Source: CBDCYS01 sp965226245
Lineage (GTDB): Bacteria > Acidobacteriota > Terriglobia > Bryobacterales > UBA6623
Length of the DNA: 38,695 nucleotides
NCBI GenBank assembly: GCA_965226245.1
Contig: CBDDCL010000006.1
Coordinates: forward strand, 1 to 38,695
Direction: 5' to 3'
Shown here: positions 16,188 through 24,685 of the stretch, piece by piece
How positions within the stretch are numbered: the first letter of the stretch is position 1
Layout of the letters: every line of letters begins with the position of its first letter
The notes under the pieces: model-generated
The model's input: only the letters and a program-made list of their open reading frames with translations
What the model was told of the DNA's origin: nothing
Databases searched by the model: none
Program-made: the position numbers and the translations under genes

Positions 16188-17419
16188 ACCGCACTCTCCC
16201 CGCCGATCTGGCCTGTCACGGCCGCGGCGATGAGAGCGGCGCGGCGTTCTTTGAGTAGAGTAATCGTGCTTTCGGTTGATTTGCTCAGTTCGTCGAGTTT
16301 CTTCGTCTCGAATGTAATTTGCTCGACAATCTCAGCCTGCTCTTGCACGGGAGGCAATGGAACTTCAATGTTGCGGAAGCCTGTCCAATAGAGCCGCAAC
16401 CTATCCCATACGATCCCGTGGGAGTGCCGCGCACACTCCGCACTGAAAGCAGCAGTGTGAAAGAGCATGTTTGTGTACGCTGAAGACAAAGGCCCGACCG
16501 GTTCCGCAACCACATAGTCCGGACTCACTAGACCGTCCTCAGGAGCTACGCCGACTGCCCCTTGCCACATACGCATTTTGTTGAAAACCACATCACTCCG
16601 TCGTGCGACCTTGTAGGTATTGAAGTCCGCAGCCGTGGTCTCGATTCGTTCGTCAGAAAACTCGCGTGGAACAACGCCGGTGTTGATTGACACTTCCAGC
16701 AATCTAAGGTTGGGCTCCCCGCGCTTATCTCGCTCCTGAAAGAGCCATGCGATCCTTCGTACCTTCCAATGCGCCGGGATCTCGCCGAGCCAGGGGATGC
16801 CGGAATCGCGGAGCGGGACGTTTGGGTCGAGGCCGCGGGTGACGGCAAGGGTGATGAGCGCCCGGCGCTTCTCGGCCAACAGCCCGAGCACCCGCTCCTT
16901 CGCCGCCACCAATGCATCCAGCCGCGCCGTCTCGCGGTCGAGGTAGTCGGCAATGGCGCGTTGTTGGGGGGGCGACGGGTGGGGGATATTAAGAGACTTC
17001 AGCCCGTCGGTGCTTAGCTCCATGAATGTGGAGCCACGCCCCAGAATCTGGAGATAGCCAGTCTGCATGGAGAGCCAGTAGTAATAGAACCGGGTGTCAG
17101 TTTCGTGGCGCGGGATAAGCAGGAAACAACCTTGGTTTGAACATGCCTCATCGGCAAGAAGTGCGACCTGTCCGATCGGGGCGCGCTTGGTCAGCACGAC
17201 GGAGTTGGGTGGCGCAGTGGTCGTGCCACAGGATTCGTAACCTGCGTGGGTAATCATGCGGCGTGTGTCCCGAAGCCAATAGCCGTCCAGCGAGCCGATG
17301 TCCTCCGGTGTCGCCCAAAGCATGTTGCCGTCCCAGTAGTCGGCATTGCCACTATCTGGCGTGGCGCCGCTGATCACTGCGAACACGTGACGCAGCTGCT
17401 TCTGGACCGCCAGCGTCAC
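16184..17419 (-). CDS. hsdS: Type I restriction enzyme, HsdS specificity subunit
   Basis: HsdS sets the DNA target of the restriction and methylation complex. The 411 residues show two target-recognition domains, each followed by a conserved helical spacer. TRD1 begins near FAVISGATPDSGNADYWDG, spacer 1 contains PPQQRAIADYLDRETARLDA and EKRRALITLAVTRGL. TRD2 follows IPWLGEIPAHWKVRRIAWLF, and spacer 2 contains PPVQEQAEIVEQI and LLKERRAALIAAAVTGQIG. The length is normal, so a bipartite target is expected; the target cannot be read from sequence. Start and stop overlap hsdM and the PtuA-like remnant by four bases each. Confidence 0.92.
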   Translation of the reverse strand: MTLAVQKQLRHVFAVISGATPDSGNADYWDGNMLWATPEDIGSLDGYWLRDTRRMITHAGYESCGTTTAPPNSVVLTKRAPIGQVALLADEACSNQGCFLLIPRHETDTRFYYYWLSMQTGYLQILGRGSTFMELSTDGLKSLNIPHPSPPQQRAIADYLDRETARLDALVAAKERVLGLLAEKRRALITLAVTRGLDPNVPLRDSGIPWLGEIPAHWKVRRIAWLFQERDKRGEPNLRLLEVSINTGVVPREFSDERIETTAADFNTYKVARRSDVVFNKMRMWQGAVGVAPEDGLVSPDYVVAEPVGPLSSAYTNMLFHTAAFSAECARHSHGIVWDRLRLYWTGFRNIEVPLPPVQEQAEIVEQITFETKKLDELSKSTESTITLLKERRAALIAAAVTGQIGGESAV

Positions 17420-19404
17420 TCTGTCACCTCCCGCAGCAGCTGCATGATCTCCTCCTCCGCTTGCTTCAACTCCGCGTCGATCTCTTCAAGGGATCGTGGT
17501 GGCGTGTACTTGTAGAAGTGACGGTTGAAGTTGATCTCGTAGCCGATCTTATCCTTGCTACGGTCCATCCAGGCATCCGGCACGTGGGGACGCACCTCGC
17601 GTTCGAAGTAGGCGTCAATGTCGTCCTTGAGCGGCACGTTCTCGAAATCCCGCAGGTCGGCATCCGGCTCATACCCGTCGTCGCCCCCGCCCCTGGTGAC
17701 CGGCTCGGCCCGGGGGTCTTTCTGCGTGAAGACGCTGCGGAAGAGCTTTTGCTCGGTCGCCTTCCACCGGGACTTGTGCGAGTGCAGCACGTCTTCGATG
17801 CGGCTCCACACCGCATTCCAGTCGCGTTGTGGCTCCCGCCCCAGCGCCTTGTCGATAGCCTGTATGTCATCGAGCAGGTGCGGGCAGGCATCGAGAAAGC
17901 GGGCCTTGTCTTCTACGGTCATCTGGTAGCGCAGGCGCAGGGGTCGCTCGACGGTCACGCGGGTGTAGCCGAAGTCGGCGTTGTCGAAAGTCTTGGAGGT
18001 CTCGCCGTCGGTCCGCCGGCCGTATAGCCGCACGATCCCGGCGATCTGGCTGCCGGTGATATGCCGGCGCTTGTCTCCGAGGCTGCGTTTGTTGTCCTCG
18101 CTGCCGCCCGCGGTCCACACGTCGCGCGCGTCCAGGAGCTGAATCTTGTCCTTGCGCCGCCTGCCCTTGCGGTTGGTGACGATCCAGACGTAGGTGCCGA
18201 TGCCGGTGTTGTAGAACATCTGCTCGGGCAGGGCGATGATGGCCTCAAGCCAGTCGTTCTCCATGATCCACTTGCGGATGTTGCTCTCGCCCGAGCCCGC
18301 GCCACCGGTAAAGAGGGGTGAGCCACTGAAGACGATGGCGAGCCGCGAGCCGTGCTTGTGTTCCGCCGGCCGCACGGGTTCGAACTTATCGACCATGTGC
18401 TGCAGAAAGAGCAGCGAGCCGTCGTTCACGCGCGGTAGTCCGGCGCCGAAGCGGCCGTCGAAGCCGCGCTTGTCGTGCTCCTGCCTGATCTCTTTCTGCT
18501 GTTTCTTCCAGTCCACGCCAAAGGGCGGATTGGTGAGGAAGTAGTCGAAGGTCTCGTCGGCGAACTGGTCCTCGGTGAAGCTGTCGCCGTACCGGACGTT
18601 GTTGTCGGCGCCGTTGTGGTCCACCTGCTTCATCAGCATGTCGGACGCCGCAGTGGCGAAGGCGCGCTTGTTGTAGTCCTGCCCATAGACGTAGAGTTTT
18701 GCCGCGCCATGGTGCTCACGCAGGTAGTTCTGCGCCTCCGCCAGCATGCCGCCGGTGCCGCAGGCGGGGTCAAGCAGCTTGCGCACGGTGCCGGGCGTGG
18801 CGAGCAGCTTGTCGTCTTGGATGAACAGGATGCTCACCATCAGTCGGATGACCTCACGGGGCGTGAAATGGTCGCCTGCGGTCTCGTTAGCCAGTTCGTT
18901 GAAGCGGCGGATGAGGTTCTCGAAGATGAGCCCCATCTGCTCGTTCGGCACCGTGCTCGGGTGCAGGTCGACATCGCAGAATTTCGAGACGACGAGGTAA
19001 AGGATGTTTGCCTCGCGCATCCGCTCGATCTCGTTCTCGAACTCGAAGAAGTCGAAGATGTCGCGTACATTCCTCGAGAAGCCCTTGATGTAGCTGACGA
19101 GGTGCTTCTCGATGTTGTCGGGGTCACCCTTGAGCTTCTCGAAGTCAAGGTAGGAGTGGTTGTGAAAGCGCTGTCCGGCGGCATTGTTCAGGCGCCGGTC
19201 CAAGGCTTCGCCCTTGACTCTGCCACCCTTGCGCCTCGCGTGTTCGGCCAGGACCTTGGCTTTCGACGAGGCGAGCACGCAGTCGAACCGGCGCAGCACC
19301 GTCATGGGCAGCATGACGCGCTCGTACTGTGGGGGGCGGTACGGGCCGCGCAGCAGGTCGGCGATCTGCCAGATCAGGTTCGCGAAGTAGTTGTGGTCAG
19401 GCAT
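17416..19404 (-). CDS. hsdM: Type I restriction enzyme, HsdM adenine methylase
   Basis: HsdM makes N6-methyladenine at the site read by HsdS. The 662 residues include the N-terminal helical domain (YERVMLPMTVLRRFDCVLAS), the AdoMet loop LDPACGTGGMLAEA (about 211-224), and the catalytic NPPF motif (292-295) in FLTNPPFGVDWKKQQ. GDHFTPREVIRLMV is the typical type I lead-in. The C-terminal region (HFYKYTPPRSLEEI, then an acidic helix EIDAELKQAEEEIMQLL) matches the longer HsdM subfamily. It is the first gene of the hsd operon. It appears complete, so the operon can probably still modify DNA. Confidence 0.93.
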   Translation of the reverse strand: MPDHNYFANLIWQIADLLRGPYRPPQYERVMLPMTVLRRFDCVLASSKAKVLAEHARRKGGRVKGEALDRRLNNAAGQRFHNHSYLDFEKLKGDPDNIEKHLVSYIKGFSRNVRDIFDFFEFENEIERMREANILYLVVSKFCDVDLHPSTVPNEQMGLIFENLIRRFNELANETAGDHFTPREVIRLMVSILFIQDDKLLATPGTVRKLLDPACGTGGMLAEAQNYLREHHGAAKLYVYGQDYNKRAFATAASDMLMKQVDHNGADNNVRYGDSFTEDQFADETFDYFLTNPPFGVDWKKQQKEIRQEHDKRGFDGRFGAGLPRVNDGSLLFLQHMVDKFEPVRPAEHKHGSRLAIVFSGSPLFTGGAGSGESNIRKWIMENDWLEAIIALPEQMFYNTGIGTYVWIVTNRKGRRRKDKIQLLDARDVWTAGGSEDNKRSLGDKRRHITGSQIAGIVRLYGRRTDGETSKTFDNADFGYTRVTVERPLRLRYQMTVEDKARFLDACPHLLDDIQAIDKALGREPQRDWNAVWSRIEDVLHSHKSRWKATEQKLFRSVFTQKDPRAEPVTRGGGDDGYEPDADLRDFENVPLKDDIDAYFEREVRPHVPDAWMDRSKDKIGYEINFNRHFYKYTPPRSLEEIDAELKQAEEEIMQLLREVTE

Positions 19405-19413
19405 TGCTCAGTC

Positions 19414-19429
19414 TGGTGCTCCAGCACCA
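19414..19429. terminator. Short hairpin ahead of hsdM
   Basis: TGGTGCT-CC-AGCACCA (19414-19429) is a perfect inverted repeat with a two-base loop, between the tiny ORF at 19430 and the hsdM start. There is no T tract on either side, so it may be an attenuator or mRNA structure rather than a true terminator. Confidence 0.35.
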
Positions 19430-19501
19430 TTAGGATTGAAACACCACGTTGTACTTGCCGGGTGAGACCAGATCGGTTTTCGTGATGTCGACCTCTGACA
19501 T
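19430..19501 (-). CDS. Possible 23-aa peptide between the CHAT fragment and hsdM
   Basis: The frame reads MSEVDITKTDLVSPGKYNVV plus three residues (FQS). It starts 35 bases after the CHAT stop on the same strand. The mildly acidic, codon-like composition suggests it may be real, but it has only a weak ribosome binding site and no recognised family. It could be the remnant of a CHAT partner gene or simply spacer. Confidence 0.3.
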   Translation of the reverse strand: MSEVDITKTDLVSPGKYNVVFQS

Positions 19502-19536
19502 TTACTGTTTCTCTTCGGTTTGTTTCAGGTATTCGC

Positions 19537-20058
19537 TTACAGCAAAGTGACTGCCGAAGCATCGACTCCTTCCCGGATCAACAGTACTGGGGCGGCCTCG
19601 TCATCCATCAACCCCTTGAGCTGCAATTCGTTGAGGCCGAGGTCGAATGCAGTCTGCACGCTCTTGCCGTACGCTAGGCCTCGATAGAAGGCCGCTGCGA
19701 AGGCACCGGCCTCGTCGTCCCCGATCGAATCGGTCACCCCCACGACAAAATCGATCTTCTCCACGATGGCTCTTGCCTGTTCCTCGGAGTAGCACGCGTT
19801 CAGCACGACCAGTCGGATATTGTCCTTCAACACCGCGAAGAGCTGTGCGAGGGCCGCCGAAGATACTAGGCTCGTGTCAGTTCCCGCTTCCGAATGAAGC
19901 ACGACGCCGGCCGTGCCTCCGCCATGCCCAGAGAAGTGGACCACATCCGGATCTTCTTTAAGCAGAGCCTGCTGGAGGTCTCCCGGTCGTGTTGCCCATA
20001 GACTACGAAACTGGACAGCATCGCGGAGTTTCGAGCTGCCCACCTTCTCCTCTATCGC
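19537..20058 (-). pseudogene. CHAT-domain (caspase-like) protease fragment, 5' end lost to an IS
   Basis: The frame reads EEKVGSSKLRDAVQFRSLWA, RPGDLQQALLKEDPDVVHFS, then GHGGGTAGVVLHSE with the catalytic His in GHG, and IRLVVLNACYSEEQARAIVE with the catalytic Cys in NAC. The tail YRGLAYGKSVQTAFDLGLNE is typical of small bacterial CHAT proteases. These usually begin with about 30 more residues (an xILFVASNP-type strand), which are absent: upstream is the left end of an IS5-family element. CHAT proteases act as effectors in several defence systems. The catalytic dyad is intact but the start is gone, so expression would need a start supplied by the IS. Confidence 0.75.
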
Positions 20059-21172
20059 GGCGTTGGTGCATGAATCGGTGTAAGCGAGCACGCTAGCGGC
20101 GGGGGTGGGGTCCAGTCCATCATAGAGATCTGGAGGTAACGTCATGGTCGCAGCGAAGTCGAGCCGAGTCAACCGCCAGTACAAGAAGAAGTACAGAATC
20201 CGGAACTGGAGGGAGTACGAGCGTGGCCTCAGGAGCCGCGGCGACGTCACGATCTGGCTGAGCGAGGATGCAATTGCCGCGTGGGTACCACCGAAGAACG
20301 GTCTTCGCGGAGGCCAGCGGCGGTACTCGAACCTCGCGGTCCGGACCGCGTTGACGCTGCGGGTCGTCTTCAGCCTGCCGCTCCGCCAGACCGAGGGGTT
20401 CCTGGACTCGCTGCTCCGCTTGATGGGCCTCAACCTCAAGGCCCCGGACCACACCACACTCTCGCGCCGGAACCAAATCGTTGCGGTGCCGCCCCTGACC
20501 CGATCCCACGACGGCCCGATCGACTTGATCGTCGATTCCACAGGGCTGAAGATTCTGGGTTGCGGCGAATGGAACGCGCACAAGCACAAGGCATCAAAGA
20601 AACGCCGGGATTGGCGGAAGCTGCACATCGGGGTGGATGCCGAGGGGTTCATTGTGGCGGCCGAACTCACAGCGAGCAGCCGGGACGACGCCTCCACACT
20701 CCCTGCTCTTCTCGACACAATCGAGGTTCCCATCCGGCGTTTCACCGCAGACGGAGCCTACGACCACAGGTCAGTCTACGATCAACTCAGCGCGGCCGGT
20801 ACAGAGAACGTCGTGATTGTGATTCCCCCTCGTCGCTCTGCGGTGTCGGCGGGGCCAACGGACGGCCCATGGGCGCAGCGTGACACGGCTCTTGAGAGGA
20901 TTCGCCAGGTCGGGCGACGAGAGTGGCAGAAGGAGTCGGGCTACCGACAGCAGGCGCGCGTTGAAAGCAGCTTCTTCCGATACAAGTCCGTGCTCGGAGG
21001 CGGATTGAAGGCGAGGCACGGCAAAGCACAAAGGAGAGAAGTTGCGATCGGGTGTCACATCCTCAACCGGATGGCCGAGCTGGGTAGGCCGAAATCCTGC
21101 GCTGTGGTGTCCTGAACGAGAAGTTGGAAAAGCGCCCCCACTCGCGCCGCAGTTGAATCATGCAACAGCGCC
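20059..21172 (+). mobile_element. IS5-family (IS903-group-like) insertion sequence, ~1.1 kb
   Basis: The right end, read inward, begins GGCGCTGTTGCATGATTC (21155-21172 on the minus strand), like IS903-group ends. The left end GGCGTTGGTGCATGAATC (20059-20076) matches 15 of 18 bases. One transposase gene fills the element. The flanking bases (left TCTATCGC, right ACTATTTGC) do not form an exact target duplication, and the sequence beyond the right end does not continue the CHAT gene, so a deletion or later rearrangement followed insertion. Confidence 0.7.
20144..21115 (+). CDS. IS5-family DDE transposase
   Basis: The 323-residue product has the IS903-group pattern: YRIRNWREYERGLRSRGDVT, WLSEDAIAAWVPP, LTLRVVFSLPLRQTEGFLDS, LNLKAPDHTTLSRR, then the DDE core with LIVDSTGLKILGCGEWN (first Asp), FTADGAYDHRSVY (second Asp) and QARVESSFFRYKSVLGGGL (Glu). 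All three acidic residues are present and no frameshift is seen. GGAGGT six bases upstream of the ATG supports the start. It looks able to work if both ends are functional. Confidence 0.9.
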   Translation: MVAAKSSRVNRQYKKKYRIRNWREYERGLRSRGDVTIWLSEDAIAAWVPPKNGLRGGQRRYSNLAVRTALTLRVVFSLPLRQTEGFLDSLLRLMGLNLKAPDHTTLSRRNQIVAVPPLTRSHDGPIDLIVDSTGLKILGCGEWNAHKHKASKKRRDWRKLHIGVDAEGFIVAAELTASSRDDASTLPALLDTIEVPIRRFTADGAYDHRSVYDQLSAAGTENVVIVIPPRRSAVSAGPTDGPWAQRDTALERIRQVGRREWQKESGYRQQARVESSFFRYKSVLGGGLKARHGKAQRREVAIGCHILNRMAELGRPKSCAVVS

Positions 21173-21284
21173 ACTATTTGCCGCCGTCGAGCTGGCAACA
21201 TCGATGGTGAAGCTGAGCGACACCTTCCTGCGGATGGCGAAGGGCGAGATCGGCCTGGATGACCTTGACGTGCAAGTTCAGTAG
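21173..21284 (+). pseudogene. Possible C-terminal fragment of an unknown protein
   Basis: After the IS right end, a plus-strand frame reads LFAAVELATSMVKLSDTFLR then MAKGEIGLDDLDVQVQ and stops. It looks like a genuine helical C-terminus whose 5' part was removed by the IS. No family is recognised. It lies 26 bases before the DUF2513 gene in the same orientation and may have been its operon partner. Confidence 0.35.
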
Positions 21285-21310
21285 CATGGCCCTATAGGAC
21301 GCCCGATTCC

Positions 21311-21658
21311 ATGCAGCGCAATCTGGACTTGGTTCGAGACATTTTGCTGTTCGTAGAAAGCAAATCGGCGACGGTTGATTATTTTTCGGTTCAGATTGAT
21401 GGATATGGTGAGCGCGAGATCAACTATCACGTCTATCTGCTCATGCAGCAGGAATTTATTACCGGTACAGAGCCGCCTCTCAAGCATGCTCGAGTCGTTG
21501 TCACCGGACTAACCTGGACTGGCCACGAATACCTTGACACTGTGCGTTCTGACAATGTGTGGAAGAAAACCAAGGAGCGCTTAGATGGGCCGGCTTCATT
21601 CGACCTAGTGCTTCAAATCGCCAAGGAAGTCATTGTCAAGTCAGTGATGGGAGCATAG
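21311..21658 (+). CDS. DUF2513-family protein
   Basis: The 115-residue product matches the DUF2513 pattern: MQRNLDLVRDILLFVESKSA at the start, INYHVYLLMQQEFITG in the middle, and VVVTGLTWTGHEYLDTVRSD, VWKKTKERL later. The family is predicted to have a winged-helix fold and is common in mobile and prophage regions; its function is unknown. The sequence is complete. No clear ribosome binding site is seen before the ATG. It stands alone between the IS and the secreted nuclease, so context adds only that it is cargo. Confidence 0.75.
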   Translation: MQRNLDLVRDILLFVESKSATVDYFSVQIDGYGEREINYHVYLLMQQEFITGTEPPLKHARVVVTGLTWTGHEYLDTVRSDNVWKKTKERLDGPASFDLVLQIAKEVIVKSVMGA

Positions 21659-22051
21659 CCCAAGAGCTATCGGCGCGGCCGGCTGGTCTAGGGCTACGTG
21701 CTCGGGGCTGGTCTGCCTGCTCCATGAGTGTTCATGCTCTTCCTCGTCGTCGTCGAGGCCCTTGATTTTCACCGGCGCCCCTCCCCCGGAGCGGTTCTCG
21801 CCGCTGATCTCGCTCCTCAGCGAAGCGCGGAGCGATTGCTTGGCAACGGTGACGCTCTTCTCCGCAGCCATCCGAAATGAAAGGCCGCTGCTCGTTTTGT
21901 AGATGCCGTGAACGTACTCGGCGCAGTACAGATTCTTGAGCTGCTGCGCGGTGTGCGCGTGTCGTCGGCCGAGGTCTTTCCCGGGGGGCCGGTTGCTGGG
22001 CCGAAACCGGGCCCTTTGAGATGCCCTCGAGACGACGCTGGCCGGGGCCAC
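21641..22051 (-). CDS. Unrecognised ORF downstream of the secreted nuclease
   Basis: A 136-codon minus-strand frame starts 38 bases after the secreted nuclease stop. Its middle (QQLKNLYCAEYVHGIYKTSS, LSFRMAAEKSVTVAKQ) looks protein-like, followed by an acidic run DDDEEEHEHS. No family is recognised, the N-terminal part is basic low complexity, and the true start is unclear. It may be a remnant. Confidence 0.3.
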   Translation of the reverse strand: MAPASVVSRASQRARFRPSNRPPGKDLGRRHAHTAQQLKNLYCAEYVHGIYKTSSGLSFRMAAEKSVTVAKQSLRASLRSEISGENRSGGGAPVKIKGLDDDEEEHEHSWSRQTSPEHVALDQPAAPIALGLCSHH

Positions 22052-22088
22052 CCGCCAGCAATAGGATCGTACGCGTGCCAGCCTGGCA

Positions 22089-24617
22089 TTACCCAGACGG
22101 AATCTCCACGATCCGCCAGTTGTATTCTACGCTCAATCCGTCGTCGCACATGGAGGTTGCCGTGCCCATCGTTGCCGAAGTGAAGGTAAGGTGGGCCGTA
22201 CAGAGATCGCCGTCATCGTAGTTGAACGTTAATGTTCCTGCATCCGAACCCGTGTTCCGATAGGTATAGCTTCCCGTCAAGGTAACCACGAGTCGGTTTT
22301 CTCGGAAACGGCCGGGACTGACGAAATCCACATAGAATGCCGGGGAGTTCGTCGCTGCCCGCTTACCAACGAAGAGATCGTTGAACGCAGCTTCGTCCGC
22401 CGGAGCGAGCATCACCCCCGGAATGTCGATAGTTTCCCCCGGAGGCAAGGAGGAAAATACGGGGGCGGCTTCGAAATTGAGCGACAGACTGACGATGGGC
22501 TCCGTGGAGGTGACTTCGAGCGATCCGGTAAAGCTGGTGAGACCAAACAACTCCGCCATGCCGTGAGCATCATGACCTCCGGGTGACAGTGTTCGAACGA
22601 CCTCGGCCAGCACCTCCCCAGCTGCGTCCCTGGCAGTAAAGGTGACAGGGACCGATATGGCGGAAGGGTTTGCATAGGCAACGCCGGTCCCAAACTGATC
22701 TTCTCCCTGTTCGGCAAAGGTGACAAACCGGGTTGCCGGAACTGCCGTTGCATTGACTCCGGCTTCTGCCGTGGGCGCCCCTTCGCTGTTGTGCAGACGA
22801 TACAGAAGGCTGGCCTGCACCGGCCCGGAGCAGGTGGCCCGCGCCCAGCCTGGCGCAAGAGAAGCGTCCAGGTCCACGTTGGTCTCCTGGTGAACGGACC
22901 CCCCTGGCGGCAAAACGTCGGTCCGGCTGACAACCGTTCCCAGTGCCGCAAACGAGACCATCAGCGGACTTCCGTGATCGGAAAGGAATTCGGTTTGGCA
23001 GGTCACCTCCTCCGGGGAGTAATTGATATATGTAATCGTGGTTTGCCAACTCTCTCCCACGGCAAGATGAGGGAAGTAATACGTAGTCGATCCTTGCGCG
23101 GAAGCATCCAGTTCCCCCGGAGGCAAGGAGGAAAATACGGGGGCGGCTTCGAAATTGAGCGACAGACTGACGATGGGCTCCGTGGAGGTGACTTCTAGCG
23201 ATCCGGTAAAGCTGGTGAGACCAAACAACTCCGCCATGCCGTGAGCATCATGACCTCCGGGTGACAGTGTCCGAACGACCTCGGCCAGCACCTCCCCAGC
23301 TGCGTCCCTGGCAGTAAAGGTGACAGGGACCGATATGGCGGAAGGGTTTGCATAGGCAACGCCGGTCCCAAACTGATCTTCTCCCTGTTCGGCAAAGGTG
23401 ACAAACCGGGTTGCCGGAACTGCCGTTGCATTGACTCCGGCTTCTGCCGTGGGCGCCCCTTCGCTGTTGTGCAGACGATACAGAAGGCTGGCCTGCACCG
23501 GCCCGGAGCAGGTGGCCCGCGCCCAGCCTGGCGCAAGAGAAGCGTTCAGGTCCACGTTGGTCTCCTGGTGAACGGACCCCCCTGGCGGCAAAACGTCTGT
23601 CCGGCTGGGCACCGTTCCCAGTGCCGCAAACGAGACCATCAGCGGACTTCCGTGATCGGAAAGGAATTCGGTTTGGCAGGTCACCTCCTGCGGGGAGTAG
23701 TTGATATAGGTGATGGTGGTTTGCCAACCCTCTCCCACGGCAAGATGGGGGAAGTAATAGGTCGGACCTCCCGACGTGAGCCCGTCGCCGCATGAGACAG
23801 TACGGCTCGGGGCTGAGTTGAGCATCGCCTGCAAGGCATCTCGCTCGTCCGGATTCACAGAGAGGCCGTGCTTCTGCTTGACGGCCACAATGCGGGCCGC
23901 GAACCAGCCGCGGTTTTCTGGTGGCTCCCACTCGCCCGCGTCAAGGTCGGATTTTTGGCGCCGGTTCACGGTTGGATCGGCAATCGTCAGATTGTCTATG
24001 TCCCCGGCGAAGGTTCGGAACTGCGATTCCGTAAGGCCGGAATCATATGCTTCCGCCAGCGCGACAATGTGATCGATATCCGTGGCTGCGGTTCCATCAG
24101 CCTGGATATCAAATAATGTGCAGGTATACGGTGTGTACACCTGCCCGTCGGACTTGGGCAGTGCGTCGATGATCTCGTCTTCCAGCGAACTGTATGCCGA
24201 ACCGAACGCGTCCCGGTCATAGCTTACACGGGCACCTTCCTCGCAGACTGGCAAGTCCATCCACGTCGGTGACCCGGCTGGACACTCTCGCGCGTTCGTG
24301 GGTGGAGGTGTGGTCGAACCGGCTCTGGGCACGTAACCGTTTGGATTTGAGGGGCTATCGCACGCTATACCATCGTTGTCGGTGTCACTAGACCTTTGAC
24401 GTTGCAGCCATTCGTAGATCAGGCCGGTTCCGTCCCGGTTGTCGCGATAGGCCGGGAGCTTCAATCCTTCGTCCTTGCCACTCGCTTCAGTGCAAGTCAG
24501 ATCGCTATTCCCATTGAGATCCCAGTACTCAAAATCGTCCTTCGTCTGCGCCTGCGCTGCCACCGGCAAAATGACAGTCGCTGTCACTATCGCAATGATC
24601 ACTGCAATTCGCTGCAT
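22089..24617 (-). CDS. Secreted HNH-type nuclease with duplicated beta-rich repeat
   Basis: The 842-residue product has a signal peptide (IAVIIAIVTATVILPVAAQA). Next come Asp/Asn-rich Cys segments (DLNGNSDLTCTEAS, DTDNDGIACDS) resembling excalibur-type calcium-binding repeats. A nuclease domain follows (YTPYTCTLFDIQ, TDIDHIVALAEAYDSGL, NLTIADPTVNRRQKSDLDAG, AVKQKHGLSVNPDERDAL) with the DxDHIVAL and NxxxxxKSD residues of extracellular HNH/DUF1524-like nucleases. Two almost identical 216-residue units follow, each with TTYYFPHLAVGE- or TYYFPHLAVGE-type starts and ending FSSLPPGE, then a lipocalin-like C-terminal beta domain. ATG 24617 starts the signal peptide. It is probably an exported nuclease, perhaps for nutrition or competition. 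The strand and lack of partners suggest an independent unit. Confidence 0.75.
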   Translation of the reverse strand: MQRIAVIIAIVTATVILPVAAQAQTKDDFEYWDLNGNSDLTCTEASGKDEGLKLPAYRDNRDGTGLIYEWLQRQRSSDTDNDGIACDSPSNPNGYVPRAGSTTPPPTNARECPAGSPTWMDLPVCEEGARVSYDRDAFGSAYSSLEDEIIDALPKSDGQVYTPYTCTLFDIQADGTAATDIDHIVALAEAYDSGLTESQFRTFAGDIDNLTIADPTVNRRQKSDLDAGEWEPPENRGWFAARIVAVKQKHGLSVNPDERDALQAMLNSAPSRTVSCGDGLTSGGPTYYFPHLAVGEGWQTTITYINYSPQEVTCQTEFLSDHGSPLMVSFAALGTVPSRTDVLPPGGSVHQETNVDLNASLAPGWARATCSGPVQASLLYRLHNSEGAPTAEAGVNATAVPATRFVTFAEQGEDQFGTGVAYANPSAISVPVTFTARDAAGEVLAEVVRTLSPGGHDAHGMAELFGLTSFTGSLEVTSTEPIVSLSLNFEAAPVFSSLPPGELDASAQGSTTYYFPHLAVGESWQTTITYINYSPEEVTCQTEFLSDHGSPLMVSFAALGTVVSRTDVLPPGGSVHQETNVDLDASLAPGWARATCSGPVQASLLYRLHNSEGAPTAEAGVNATAVPATRFVTFAEQGEDQFGTGVAYANPSAISVPVTFTARDAAGEVLAEVVRTLSPGGHDAHGMAELFGLTSFTGSLEVTSTEPIVSLSLNFEAAPVFSSLPPGETIDIPGVMLAPADEAAFNDLFVGKRAATNSPAFYVDFVSPGRFRENRLVVTLTGSYTYRNTGSDAGTLTFNYDDGDLCTAHLTFTSATMGTATSMCDDGLSVEYNWRIVEIPSG
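22434..23081 (-). repeat. Tandem repeat unit B of the secreted nuclease gene (648 bp)
   Basis: This segment and 23112-23759 align without gaps at an offset of exactly 678 bases (226 codons). I count roughly a dozen base differences over 648 bp, most near the unit ends. It encodes the second copy of the YYFPHLAVGE...SSLPPGE module. Confidence 0.9.
23112..23759 (-). repeat. Tandem repeat unit A of the secreted nuclease gene (648 bp)
   Basis: First-translated copy of the duplicated module, separated from unit B by a 30-base linker coding for a short Ser/Ala stretch. The near-identity at DNA level, including silent positions, indicates a recent duplication or ongoing gene conversion. Confidence 0.9.
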
Positions 24618-24685
24618 TCTTTATCCTCTTGCTCATCTACACCGGGATTTCCAGTTTGGCATCCTTGCCGCGAACCAGTATACAT

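Noticed and set aside
18475..19485. 336-codon plus-strand frame opposite hsdM
   Set aside because: Antisense shadow of the methylase gene, with Val/Leu/Glu-rich low-complexity composition and no motif.
20076..20745. N-terminal half of the long minus-strand frame that ends in the CHAT domain
   Set aside because: It is the antisense of the IS5 transposase; only the part below about 20058 is CHAT sequence.
20050..21182. Target-site duplication for the IS5-family element
   Set aside because: TCTATCGC on the left and ACTATTTGC on the right are similar but not identical, so I do not claim a duplication.
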